Shown piece after piece: positions 24,684-33,838 of a stretch of 64,000 nt of DNA; position 1 is the stretch's first letter, and each line of letters opens with the position of its first letter. The position numbers were made by a program, and so were the translations under genes. The notes beneath the pieces are model-generated. The model did not search any database. It saw nothing but the letters and a program-made list of their open reading frames with translations, and was not told where the DNA came from. Source of the stretch: Planctomycetota bacterium (GTDB lineage Bacteria; Planctomycetota; MHYJ01; JACQXL01; JACQZI01); the NCBI GenBank assembly GCA_016207825.1, contig JACQZI010000018.1, positions 18,698 through 82,697 of the forward strand, in the 5' to 3' direction.

Positions 24684-26243
24684 ATGAAAAAACACCTGTT
24701 GCTTCCGTTTCTGGCTTCGCTCCTTTTATGCCTGAGCTTCCATCCGGCTAACCAGGGCTGGATTATCTGGCTCGCGTTAATTCCGCTGGTTTTTTATATC
24801 CGCCTTGAAACGAATTACAAGCGCCTGGTTTTCATCTCCTGGGCGTCCGGATTCCTCTTCTTTTTCACCGGTTTATGGTGGCTGCGCTATGTCACCTTCG
24901 CAGGGCTCGTAATTTTGGGCGTCATCCTGGGATTATATTTCGTGGTCTTCGCTGTGGCTTCCAAGATAATCCAGAAGAAATTAGGCGACAGCGCATATTA
25001 TTTAACCATCCCGTTTTGGTGGGTGTTTCTGGAGTTTGCTCGTGCATACGTCCTGACCGGTTTCCCCTGGCTTTTCCTGGGGCATACCCAGTATAACTGG
25101 CTGATATTCATACAGATATGCGATATCACCGGGGTCTATGGGATATCGTTTCTTATCGCCTCGGTCAATTCGTTCCTGACCTTTGTCTTGGTGCGCGCGA
25201 TAGAGCGCAAAGCGCCCAAGCAGGAGACAAAAACACTCACCGCGGTTTGGGCATCGGTTATTGCCGTGCTGATTCTGTCATCGCTTATATACGGGTCTTT
25301 GCGCATGAAATCAATCGAGGTGGAAACCGGCCCTAAAATCAGCTTAGTACAGGGCAATATTCCGCAAAGCCTGAAAATCGCGCCTGACAGCGCGGAGAGG
25401 ATTTATAATAAACATATAGAGCTTACCAAAAAGGCAAAGGCGGAAAACCCTGATTTGATTGTCTGGGCAGAGACGATGTATCCGGGTTTGGTTACGGAGT
25501 CGGCAGGGGAGCTGGACAACCTGAAAACGCTTGCCAAGGAGTTCCAGTCTGAGATGCTTATCGGTGCCGTGGCGGACAGGAGCAAATTGTCAGAGAGGTT
25601 TGAGCTTTATAACAGCGCCTATTATCTCTCAGCAACAGGCGAGATATTAGGGAGTTACGATAAAATACATCTTGTGCCGGTGAGTGAATTGCTACCTTTC
25701 CGCACTATTATGCCGTGGCTGGAGGATTTGGCATTATATTTTTCAGGTTTGGAGCAACTGCCGATGCTCAATCCCGGCACAAAGTTAGAGCCTTTTGTAT
25801 TGAATGGTTCCCGATTCGGCGTTTTGATTTGCTACGAGAGCGTCTTTCCGGAACTCAGCCGCCAGGTTACCAGAAAAGGCGCGCGGTTTATAATGAACCT
25901 CTCCAATGACGGCTGGTTTTGGGACAGCGCCGAGTTGGAGCAAATCCTGGCTATTTCCGCATTCCGGGCGGTGGAAAACCGAATCGGTTTCGTCCGCGCC
26001 ACCAATACCGGCATATCCGCCTTTATCTCGCCCATCGGCAGGATGGATATTTTTACCGACGAAAAAGGCAAGGCAAAGGAGATAGAAGGGGTCTTTACGC
26101 GCAATGTTGAAGTTGCCAATATCGGGACAGTTTACAGCCGCTGGGGTGACTGGTTTCCGGCCCTTTGTGCCGTAGTTTTTGCGCTAATTATCTCATCTAA
26201 AATTGTGGAAATTAACTTGACAAGGAAACCGATAATTAGTTAG
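24684..26243 (+). CDS. lnt: apolipoprotein N-acyltransferase
   Basis: 519 residues. Six or so N-terminal membrane helices, then a periplasmic carbon-nitrogen hydrolase domain (about 215-480) starting ISLVQGNIPQS, and a last membrane helix. The catalytic triad is visible: Glu263 (VWAETMYPG), Lys327 (YDKIHLVPV) and Cys383 (ICYESVFPE), close to E. coli Glu267-Lys335-Cys387. It adds the third acyl chain to lipoproteins, consistent with the many lipoprotein signals in this window and a Gram-negative envelope. First gene of a co-directional run into mreBCD. Confidence 0.95.
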   Translation: MKKHLLLPFLASLLLCLSFHPANQGWIIWLALIPLVFYIRLETNYKRLVFISWASGFLFFFTGLWWLRYVTFAGLVILGVILGLYFVVFAVASKIIQKKLGDSAYYLTIPFWWVFLEFARAYVLTGFPWLFLGHTQYNWLIFIQICDITGVYGISFLIASVNSFLTFVLVRAIERKAPKQETKTLTAVWASVIAVLILSSLIYGSLRMKSIEVETGPKISLVQGNIPQSLKIAPDSAERIYNKHIELTKKAKAENPDLIVWAETMYPGLVTESAGELDNLKTLAKEFQSEMLIGAVADRSKLSERFELYNSAYYLSATGEILGSYDKIHLVPVSELLPFRTIMPWLEDLALYFSGLEQLPMLNPGTKLEPFVLNGSRFGVLICYESVFPELSRQVTRKGARFIMNLSNDGWFWDSAELEQILAISAFRAVENRIGFVRATNTGISAFISPIGRMDIFTDEKGKAKEIEGVFTRNVEVANIGTVYSRWGDWFPALCAVVFALIISSKIVEINLTRKPIIS

Positions 26244-26270
26244 TTATCGTATAAATCTAGCGCCTTTTAT

Positions 26271-27122
26271 ATGAATATTTTCACTAAATTGGTCATAATT
26301 CTTATCCTCGTCATGAGCCTCGTTTATACGGGTTTTGCCACCATCATATTCAATACCAAGGAAAACTACAAGGTGATGCTCCATAAAAAAGACGAGGCGA
26401 CCAAGAAGATTTCCGAAGTGGATAACGCGGAAATCACCCGTCAGAAAGAGGAATTCGCCAAGCTGGAAAGCGAAACCAAGGCGCTGGAAACCGAGAAAAA
26501 GAATAAAACGGCCGAGTTGACCAGCAGCGCGGACAAGCTGACCCAGGAAAAGAACAGCCTGGGCGATATCCAGAAAAACATCACGGAGCTGACCGCGGAG
26601 AACGAACGCATGGCGCGTGATATCGAATACGAAAGAAGGCGCAACGAGGAGCTCCACCGCGATATCGAAACCTCACGGAAGCGCTTCCAGGAGACGGAAA
26701 ACGATTTGAATATCGCGGAGGCAAGATTGATAAATGACCGGGACGACCTGGCCAGGACAAAGAAAGAGCTGGCCGCCCTGGACGAACAGTATATAGAGCT
26801 TTCCAGGAAATATGACCAGGCCAAATCCACACTTGAGGCATACCAGCGGAACAAGGACCTGAAACCGCCGGTCACGCCTTATAAAGATATCCGCGGGAAG
26901 GTTTTAGCGGTGAGCCAGAACACAAACGTGGTGATAATCAGCGCCGGGGAAACAGCGGGGGCGAAAGTAGGCATGGAATTCACCGTTTCGCGCGATAACA
27001 AATTCATAGCGAAAATCAAAGTCGATAAGGTAGAGGAGAATTTTTCCACCGCAACGCCTGTCGAGAAATTATCAACGGATCTTATAAGAGAACAGGACGA
27101 CGTGACCACGAGTCCTTTTTAA
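26271..27122 (+). CDS. membrane-anchored coiled-coil protein, paralogue 1
   Basis: 283 residues: a membrane helix at about 5-26, a long coiled coil (about 40-200) with heptads rich in Glu/Lys/Leu, and a C-terminal beta domain of about 75 residues (IRGKVLAVSQNTNVVIISAG, MEFTVSRDNKFIAKIKVDKVE). I do not recognise the family. The adjacent gene is a paralogue of identical length, and both precede mreBCD, which suggests a role in envelope or cell-shape assembly. It starts 28 bases after lnt. Confidence 0.8.
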   Translation: MNIFTKLVIILILVMSLVYTGFATIIFNTKENYKVMLHKKDEATKKISEVDNAEITRQKEEFAKLESETKALETEKKNKTAELTSSADKLTQEKNSLGDIQKNITELTAENERMARDIEYERRRNEELHRDIETSRKRFQETENDLNIAEARLINDRDDLARTKKELAALDEQYIELSRKYDQAKSTLEAYQRNKDLKPPVTPYKDIRGKVLAVSQNTNVVIISAGETAGAKVGMEFTVSRDNKFIAKIKVDKVEENFSTATPVEKLSTDLIREQDDVTTSPF

Positions 27123-27125
27123 GAT

Positions 27126-27977
27126 ATGAGCCTTTTGACAAAACTGTTAGTTATCCTGGCTGTCCTTTTGAGCATAATATATTTCAGCCTTGCCGGCTCG
27201 CTTTTTACTTACCGCTTGTATTACAAGACCGAATACCAGAAAAGCGCCAAGAAATATGATGAGACGGTGGACCAGGGAATCGCCGAAATCACCAAATGGA
27301 AAGGCGATATCGACAGCAAGATGATTCACAATAGCCTCTTGCGTTCGGATATCGCCAGCATAAACATTTCCATCAAGGAAAGGAAAGACCAGTATGACGT
27401 GGTCCAGAAGCTGATAACCGATCTTGCCAAGCGTATCGAAGAGTTGACCGCGAATAACGGGAAATTAAAGGACGAACACAAAAAATTGACGACATCTAAC
27501 GATGAAATACAAACCCAGGTTACGGCGTTCAGGGACAGGCAGAAGCAGCTGGAAAAAGAGAGGAATGACCGCCAGGACGAAATGCAAAAAGTTTCCGATG
27601 AGCTTGCCAAGGATAAGAGAAACCTGGCATCTTTGAACGACGGCTACCTTGAGCTTTCCAAGAAACTTCGTTTCGTGGAACAAAGCCTGGAGTATTATAA
27701 GAAGCTGCTTACCGAACCGATTGGGCCGGCTAAAATCATCAAGGGAAAAGTGCTGGCGGTAAGCGAAACCCATAAAATCGTGATAATCAACGTCGGGACG
27801 GCTATAGAAAAGGAAATAAGCGTCGGTAACGAATTTACGGTTTACCGGGGAGATAAATATATCAGTAAAATAAGGGTGGATAAGGTGGAGAAGGAATACT
27901 CCAGTGCGGTTATTATGCCCGGCACGGAAAAAGAATCCATCAAGGTCGGGGATGATATCACCACCAGCCCTTATTAA
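27126..27977 (+). CDS. membrane-anchored coiled-coil protein, paralogue 2
   Basis: 283 residues, the same length and layout as the gene 4 bases upstream: membrane helix at about 5-27, coiled coil to about 200, and a C-terminal domain with IIKGKVLAVSETHKIVIINVG and NEFTVYRGDKYISKIRVDKVE. The C-terminal domains are clearly alike while the coiled coils have diverged, so this is an old tandem duplication. Both end in DDVTTSP or DDITTSP. Possibly the pair forms a hetero-oligomer. Confidence 0.8.
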   Translation: MSLLTKLLVILAVLLSIIYFSLAGSLFTYRLYYKTEYQKSAKKYDETVDQGIAEITKWKGDIDSKMIHNSLLRSDIASINISIKERKDQYDVVQKLITDLAKRIEELTANNGKLKDEHKKLTTSNDEIQTQVTAFRDRQKQLEKERNDRQDEMQKVSDELAKDKRNLASLNDGYLELSKKLRFVEQSLEYYKKLLTEPIGPAKIIKGKVLAVSETHKIVIINVGTAIEKEISVGNEFTVYRGDKYISKIRVDKVEKEYSSAVIMPGTEKESIKVGDDITTSPY

Positions 27978-27989
27978 AGGAGATTTTTA

Positions 27990-28352
27990 ATGGCTAAGCC
28001 CAGCGATGAGCCGGAATTTGTTGAAGGGGAAGGCCTGGAAGGCGAAGGAGAGCCGGAACAACAGCCGCTTCCGCAGATGGAACCGCTGTTGCTCAAGCCC
28101 CGCAATAATATTTATACTCTGCTGCTGTTGATTTCGATATTATTTATACTCGTTTCGATTTACCTGGTGGGTTGGGAACTGCGCAACTTTTACGATGCGA
28201 CGTTCGGAATACTTTCCCCTACGCAGCCGGTTGAAATGACTTCAGAGTCAAGTGAGCCCAAGCCCACTCCGGAAACTCCTGAAAATCCCGAAACACCTGT
28301 AGCGCCTGAATCACCCGGAACACCTGAAAATCCAACCTCAACTGGTGAATAA
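27990..28352 (+). CDS. small single-span membrane protein with Pro/Glu-rich tail
   Basis: 120 residues: an acidic N-terminus, one membrane helix at about 45-64 (TLLLLISILFILVSIYLVGW) and a Pro/Glu/Thr-rich tail of repeated TPETPENPE-like steps. Shine-Dalgarno AAAGGAG precedes it. It starts 12 bases after the second coiled-coil gene and 47 bases before mreB, so it is probably part of the same envelope operon. No family recognised. Confidence 0.7.
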   Translation: MAKPSDEPEFVEGEGLEGEGEPEQQPLPQMEPLLLKPRNNIYTLLLLISILFILVSIYLVGWELRNFYDATFGILSPTQPVEMTSESSEPKPTPETPENPETPVAPESPGTPENPTSTGE

Positions 28353-28399
28353 TCGTTGGTTTGACGATAAATAGATATTAGGAAAAGGAGGCTTGATAA

Positions 28400-29464
28400 A
28401 TGGGTAATTTTATTGATGATATCTTAGGCATGTTTTCCAGTGATATCGGGATTGATTTGGGCACTTGCAATACCCTGGTCTGTGTCAAAGGGGAAGGCGT
28501 TATCCTTTCCGAGCCGTCAGTCGTTGCGGTGAAAAGGGGAACGAACAAGGTTTTATTGAACGGTCAGGCGGTGGGTAACGTTGCCAAGGAAATGTTAGGG
28601 AAAACCCCGGGCGGAATCGTTGCCGTGCGCCCGTTAAGGAACGGTGTCATTTCGGATTTTGATCTGGCCGAAGCTCTTATCCGTTACTTCATACAAAAAG
28701 TCAAGCAGCATAAAGGCTGGAAGCTTGTAAAGCCCAGGGTGGCAATATCCATTCCTTCGGGCATTTCAACCGTGGAAAAACGCGCCGTCATAAACTCCGC
28801 CGAACGCGCCGGTGCGCGGAAAATTTACCTCGTGGTCGAGCCGATTGCGGCTGCCATCGGTATCGGATTACCCATCCAGGAGCCGGTTGCCAGCATGATT
28901 GTGGATATCGGCGGCGGAACGACCGAGGTGGCCGTTCTTTCTTTAGGCGGTATCGTTGCTTCAAAAAGCATTCCGATTGCCGGAGACGAATTAGACGAGG
29001 CAATCGCCCAGCATATGAAAACCACGTATAATCTGTTAATCGGTGAGCAGATGGCCGAAAGGGTCAAAGTGGCTATCGGTTCGGCATGGCCTTTGGAAAA
29101 AGAAATGACCATGGAAGTAGGCGGACGCGACCTGGTGGCTGCCCGCCCCCGTAAGATTATCGTGAATTCAGAAGAAATAAGGGAATCCCTTAAACGCCCG
29201 ATAGATACGATTATCCAGGCGATTAAAGAAACCCTTGAGAAAACCCCGCCCGAATTATCGGCGGATTTGATTAACCAGGGTATCACGCTGGTTGGCGGCG
29301 GCTCTCTTTTAAGGGGCATGGATAAGGCGATTGCCAAGGAAGTGCAGATTCCCGTCAGGGTTGATGAAGACCCATTAACCGCAGTCGCTAAGGGTACGGG
29401 GATTGTCCTGGAAAATCTTGACCAGATTCAGGAAAGCCTGGAAAGCGGAGAAGATTTACTCTAA
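28400..29464 (+). CDS. mreB: rod shape-determining protein MreB
   Basis: 354 residues, the bacterial actin that guides lateral wall synthesis. The ATPase fold shows phosphate 1 DIGIDLGTCNTLVCVKGEG (13-31), phosphate 2 VDIGGGTTEVAVLSLGGIV and the adenosine motif GITLVGGGSLLRG, with the family's usual length. The N-terminus (MGNFIDDILGMFSSDIG) supplies the membrane-facing helix. AAAAGGAGG lies 8 bases before the ATG. Followed by mreC and mreD. Confidence 0.97.
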   Translation: MGNFIDDILGMFSSDIGIDLGTCNTLVCVKGEGVILSEPSVVAVKRGTNKVLLNGQAVGNVAKEMLGKTPGGIVAVRPLRNGVISDFDLAEALIRYFIQKVKQHKGWKLVKPRVAISIPSGISTVEKRAVINSAERAGARKIYLVVEPIAAAIGIGLPIQEPVASMIVDIGGGTTEVAVLSLGGIVASKSIPIAGDELDEAIAQHMKTTYNLLIGEQMAERVKVAIGSAWPLEKEMTMEVGGRDLVAARPRKIIVNSEEIRESLKRPIDTIIQAIKETLEKTPPELSADLINQGITLVGGGSLLRGMDKAIAKEVQIPVRVDEDPLTAVAKGTGIVLENLDQIQESLESGEDLL

Positions 29465-29479
29465 ATCTGCTCATGAGCG

Positions 29480-30391
29480 ATGCTTGGTTATAATAAACCG
29501 TTCCCTCTGGCTTTTCTCCTGTTTGCTTTTGTTGTTTTCCTCATCCCCGCTAAGGCAGACGGTCCTGTCAAATCAATGATTATCACGCCTTTTACCCCAT
29601 TTGCAAGGATTTTGCCTGCCCAAAAGGCTTCGCCGGTCATTAATAAAAAAGATGGCGCTGATACGAAGAAAGAAACTGCTTCCGAGCGCCTCGCAAAGCT
29701 GGAAAAAGAAATAGAATCCCTTAAGGCTGAGAATATAATCCTGGCGAATGACAACCGGGAATTGAAAAGTAAATTGAGCAGTATCTCGAGTTTTATCGAG
29801 GTCGCGTCTTCCTCCAGGAAAATAAACGAGGCGTACGAACTTATTTCGGCTGACGTTATTTTAGCCGATGATTCCTCCAGCTGGAGAAAGGGAATTACGA
29901 TTAACCGCGGGAGCAATAGCAAGATTGAGGTCGGGTTGCCCGTGGTTTACGGTAAATACCTGGTCGGCCGGGTGGTGGAATGCGGCCCTTTTAACAGCCG
30001 GGTGCAGCTTTTGACGGACCCTGTCTTTAGGATAAAAGCCTTTGCAGCGGCTTCCCAAAAAGTGCCTTCCGAGAAGAAAGAAAAGAAAGACATACCCGAA
30101 ACAATTCAGGCCGTACCGGAAAAAACAGCCAAACCAACCGCCTCGGGCAACGGCGTCCTGGAGGGCAAATCCACGTCCGAATGCATCCTTAAGTATATAT
30201 CCAGGAGCATACCGGTTGAGGAAGGCTGGATAGTTTTTTCTGCCCAGGATATTTCGGAAACTTACCCGAAGGGCTTGCTTATCGGCGAGGTCGTTGCGGC
30301 GAAGCAGGAAAGCTATTTTTCGTTGTTGACGGTAAAGCCGTTTCTGGATTTTAACAGCCTGGAGAATGTTATAATCATTAAGAAGAAATAA
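29480..30391 (+). CDS. mreC: rod shape-determining protein MreC
   Basis: 303 residues. N-terminal membrane helix (8-24), a coiled coil (about 68-105, RLAKLEKEIESLKAEN), then the two beta subdomains of MreC starting AYELISADVILADDSSSWRK and GLPVVYGKYLVGRVVECG. Between the subdomains (about 195-225) a Lys/Pro/Thr-rich stretch seems longer than in typical MreC proteins. It links MreB to the periplasmic wall enzymes. No clear Shine-Dalgarno; 15 bases after mreB. Confidence 0.92.
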   Translation: MLGYNKPFPLAFLLFAFVVFLIPAKADGPVKSMIITPFTPFARILPAQKASPVINKKDGADTKKETASERLAKLEKEIESLKAENIILANDNRELKSKLSSISSFIEVASSSRKINEAYELISADVILADDSSSWRKGITINRGSNSKIEVGLPVVYGKYLVGRVVECGPFNSRVQLLTDPVFRIKAFAAASQKVPSEKKEKKDIPETIQAVPEKTAKPTASGNGVLEGKSTSECILKYISRSIPVEEGWIVFSAQDISETYPKGLLIGEVVAAKQESYFSLLTVKPFLDFNSLENVIIIKKK

Positions 30392-30392
30392 G

Positions 30393-30908
30393 ATGCGGAT
30401 TAATTCTTTGTTTATTATCGTTGCTTCCGTTTTGACTTTATTCTTACAGTTGACGCTGTTGCGGTTCGCGGAAATCGCGAGCATTAAGCCGGAGCTCTTG
30501 TTTATATGGGTCATAATGAGCTCTTTCTATCTTCCTTTGCGCTCGGCAGTTTTTACGAATTGGCTTATCGGTATTATGGCGGATGCGACCTCTAATTCAA
30601 GTTTGGGGACGATGGGTTTTTTATACCTGCTGGTCGGTTTGGCAATATCCTTGTTAAGGGAAATGTTTTTCCGGGAAGATATTGCCGCCAGGGTCGGCAT
30701 CACCTTCATTTCCGTTTATTTTTGCCATTTCCTTTACGGGGCAGGGATGTGTTTTGCCAGGGGGTCGCTTGATTTTTGGTTTATAATAATAAAGCCTTTT
30801 GGCATTGCTGTTTACACGACAATAGCCGGGATAGCTTTTTTCTTTGTCTTGGCCATTATCGAACGTGTCGTCCAGGTGAAGCGTTTAAGGGATGAACTTA
30901 AGCCTTGA
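30393..30908 (+). CDS. mreD: rod shape-determining protein MreD
   Basis: 171 residues, almost all hydrophobic, with five or so membrane helices, typical of MreD. The start is one base after the mreC stop. It ends 3 bases from the stop of the convergent histidine kinase gene. The usual next genes mrdA (PBP2) and rodA are not here. Confidence 0.85.
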   Translation: MRINSLFIIVASVLTLFLQLTLLRFAEIASIKPELLFIWVIMSSFYLPLRSAVFTNWLIGIMADATSNSSLGTMGFLYLLVGLAISLLREMFFREDIAARVGITFISVYFCHFLYGAGMCFARGSLDFWFIIIKPFGIAVYTTIAGIAFFFVLAIIERVVQVKRLRDELKP

Positions 30909-30911
30909 AAG

Positions 30912-32579
30912 TCATTTTTTGGGGCAGGGCAGCCTTATAGTGAATTTCGTCCCTTTCCCGACAGCCGTCTCAAACGAAATCCTTCCTTTATGGAGCTGGA
31001 TAATCTTACCGGCAATGGCTAAGCCCATCCCGACACCTTTGGGTTTGGTGGTGAAAAACGGGTCGTAAATTTTATCCCGGTAAGAAGGTTCTATCCCCTT
31101 GCCGAAATCGATAACTTCAATAATGATTTCTTCGGCGTTCTTGAATTCGTTGTATTCAGTGTATGCTTTTAGAATTACTTTGTCCGTATCCGCCTCAAGC
31201 GCATTAAGCCCCAGGTTAATCAATACTTGCTTTAACTGCTCGGAATCAGCGGAGCAAAATATTTTCCCTTTGATTTCTTTTTGGATTTTTACGGGTTTGG
31301 CGGTTTCCTTGTGTTCAAGAAGGATGGCAACCTCGTCCACGATTTGCCCGATATTGCAGTACTGGAAACAAACCGGCCTTTCCCTGGCGAAATCTATGAA
31401 TTCGGTGATTATTTGGTTGAGGCGCTTTGTTTCTTTAATGATAATATCCATCAGCTTTTTCTCGTCCGGGGAAAGCTTGTCGAGAATGCCCAATTCCTGG
31501 GCGGCGCTTCTTATGGATGCCAGCGGATTTCTTATTTCATGCGCGATTGACGTGCTCATTTCGCTCAAACTTTGCCACCGCTCTGCCTGCTTGGTTATTT
31601 CCGCGGTTTTTCTGGCGAGCGTGACATCGTTAAACAATACGATGGTTCCCCTCGTTTTTTCCTGGGAGTCTTTTAACGAAGTCGTGCCGAATTCTATGAA
31701 GTAATCGTTTTTATCATCCTTGATGGTTATTTCGCCTGAAGAAATCTGGGAATCGAGCAAGGCATCGTGCAACTGTTTGTAGTTTGGATGATCGAAAATA
31801 TCTTTTACTTCCGCCCCTTCTGTGAAGATATCTTTAGGCAGCCGCAGGAGTTTGCGGGCTTGAAGGTTGTAAAAAGCGATTTTACCCTGCAGGTTGATTA
31901 CCATGAGCCCGGTTGACATTCCCTGAAGGATTTCTTCGTTAAGGATTCTTTCGTGGCTGAGCTCGATCGTCAGCCGGCCGGACAGGAACGCCACAAGATG
32001 CAATGCCAGCGCAAAGAAGAAAAGGTACGGCAGGGCGAAACTCAAATTGCCGCTTACGTCTTTGATATATTCATTGGGAAGAAATGGCAGCGGGCGGTTA
32101 TAATGGACGCCGAGGAAATAAATTATGGTTATTCCGGAAAGGAATATCGAAGCCAGCGAAGCGAAAATAAAGCTGCTCCGCGCGGAAATTAACAGGGCTC
32201 CTGACACGATGGAGGCAAAATAGAGGTAAATAAAAATGCTTCCTCCTATCCCGCCGGTGAAATATATAAGCAGTGTTTCTATCAATATATCGAGGGTTAT
32301 TTGAAACATCGCTTGTTTCCTGAGTGAAATCCATGTCCACCTGATAGCAATGAGATACAGGATGTTGATAAAACAGGCGAATATCAGGATGGTGTAAGCA
32401 GAGATGAGATGCGGGGGAAAAGATTTAAATGTCTTTTGCTGGTATAAGATGATTGCGATAAGCGCCAGGATGGCAATCATCAGCCGGATGAACAGGAACC
32501 ATTTCAGCCGGCTTTGCAGGCCGGCTGTTTCATAGGAAGAGATTTTTTTAGTATTCGTTTCAGGCGAAGTAGTTTCCAT
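30912..32579 (-). CDS. PAS sensor histidine kinase (PilS/NtrB type)
   Basis: 555 residues. Six membrane helices (about 30-205) as in PilS, a PAS-like domain (about 220-330, MSTGLMVINLQGKIAFYNLQA), then HisKA with the phosphorylated His in SIAHEIRNPLASIRS (about 349) and HATPase with NLGLNALEAD, DFGKGI and GVGMGLAIAGKII. It lies 7 bases after pilC and is probably co-transcribed with pilB and pilC. No response regulator gene is adjacent; in known systems PilR, a sigma-54 activator, is the partner. Confidence 0.9.
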   Translation of the reverse strand: METTSPETNTKKISSYETAGLQSRLKWFLFIRLMIAILALIAIILYQQKTFKSFPPHLISAYTILIFACFINILYLIAIRWTWISLRKQAMFQITLDILIETLLIYFTGGIGGSIFIYLYFASIVSGALLISARSSFIFASLASIFLSGITIIYFLGVHYNRPLPFLPNEYIKDVSGNLSFALPYLFFFALALHLVAFLSGRLTIELSHERILNEEILQGMSTGLMVINLQGKIAFYNLQARKLLRLPKDIFTEGAEVKDIFDHPNYKQLHDALLDSQISSGEITIKDDKNDYFIEFGTTSLKDSQEKTRGTIVLFNDVTLARKTAEITKQAERWQSLSEMSTSIAHEIRNPLASIRSAAQELGILDKLSPDEKKLMDIIIKETKRLNQIITEFIDFARERPVCFQYCNIGQIVDEVAILLEHKETAKPVKIQKEIKGKIFCSADSEQLKQVLINLGLNALEADTDKVILKAYTEYNEFKNAEEIIIEVIDFGKGIEPSYRDKIYDPFFTTKPKGVGMGLAIAGKIIQLHKGRISFETAVGKGTKFTIRLPCPKK

Positions 32580-32586
32580 TAATAAA

Positions 32587-33813
32587 TTACTTCTTACCCA
32601 TTACCGCCGACTGGATCTTGAAGATCGGCATAAACACCGCCAGGACGATTCCGCCTACCACGGCGCCCATCACGCCGATCAATAACGGTTCGATCATGGA
32701 TGTCAGCGATTCAACCGCGGCAGAAACCTGCTGGTCGTAGAAATCGGAAATCTTTTCCAGAAGCGCTTCCAGTGCGCCAGATTTTTCGCCTATTCCGATC
32801 ATCCTTGTGACCATCGGCGGGAATATTTTATTTTGAGATAGGGGTGCGCTTAGGGTTTCCCCTTTACGCACGCTTTCCTTTGCGTCGTTAACCGTGTCTT
32901 CGATCAATATGTTTCCCGATGTGCTTGCCACTATTTCCAAGGCGCCTAAAATAGGAACGCCGCTTTTTATGAGCGTGGCAAAAGTCCGGCAGAAACGGGA
33001 TACCGCTACTTTGGTAAACAAATCCCCGAAAACCGGGGCATTCAGTGATAGCCAGTCCATTACGCGCGCGCCCTTTTTAGTTTTCTTGAATGCGCCGAAT
33101 GCAAAAATCAAACCGACTATTGCGCCGATCCAGATATACCAATAGTTTTGCATGGCATCGCTTGTTCCCATGAGTATTTTAGTGGGTAGCGGCAGTTCGA
33201 TGCCCATACTGGTGAAAATCGATTTGAATTTCGGAACGATGAAAATCATCAGTCCGCCCACGATAAGGAATATCATTGCAAGCGAAATGACCGGGTAAGT
33301 CATGGCGGATTTGATTTCTCGTCTCAAAGCCTGTGTGCTTTCCTGGTATTCGGCCAGGCGCACCAGGATTGCATCCAATTGGCCGCCGGCTTCGCCGGCC
33401 CTGATCATGCTGACATAAATACGGGCGAATACCTTGGGATAGGCTTCCAGTGATTCGGAAAAATCTGCGCCTCCTCTTACTTTCTCGACCACGCCTCCCA
33501 GCGTTAATTTAAAACTTTCATTATCGGTTTGCTCCTGCAGGATTTCCAGCGATTCCAGAAGGGGAATGCCCGCTCCGATCATCGTTGATAACTGCCGTGT
33601 AAACACCATCAGGTCGTCCGCTTTAATTGACGAACCGGCTTTGGGCCTAAACAAGGCAAAACCTCCCTTTTTGTCGGAAGCCGCTTTGACCGTCAGCACC
33701 GTTAATCCCTGTTTTTTTAGTTCGATAGTTGCTTCGGTAGGATTGATTGCAGAAATGGTTCCTTTCTTGGGTTTTCCGTCAGCGCCTCTTACGGTGTACA
33801 AATATTTAGGCAT
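32587..33813 (-). CDS. pilC: type IV pilus/type II secretion inner-membrane protein (PilC/GspF)
   Basis: 408 residues with two T2SSF domains, each with helical bundles: FTRQLSTMIGAGIPLLESLE near the first and SRFCRTFATLIKSGVPILGAL near the second, and three membrane helices. It forms the platform on which the PilB ATPase works. AGGAGG lies about 8 bases before the ATG. It starts 25 bases after pilB. GspF is the alternative name; the neighbouring kinase favours the pilus reading. Confidence 0.93.
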   Translation of the reverse strand: MPKYLYTVRGADGKPKKGTISAINPTEATIELKKQGLTVLTVKAASDKKGGFALFRPKAGSSIKADDLMVFTRQLSTMIGAGIPLLESLEILQEQTDNESFKLTLGGVVEKVRGGADFSESLEAYPKVFARIYVSMIRAGEAGGQLDAILVRLAEYQESTQALRREIKSAMTYPVISLAMIFLIVGGLMIFIVPKFKSIFTSMGIELPLPTKILMGTSDAMQNYWYIWIGAIVGLIFAFGAFKKTKKGARVMDWLSLNAPVFGDLFTKVAVSRFCRTFATLIKSGVPILGALEIVASTSGNILIEDTVNDAKESVRKGETLSAPLSQNKIFPPMVTRMIGIGEKSGALEALLEKISDFYDQQVSAAVESLTSMIEPLLIGVMGAVVGGIVLAVFMPIFKIQSAVMGKK

Positions 33814-33838
33814 TATTCAACCTCCTGTATAAATAGAT

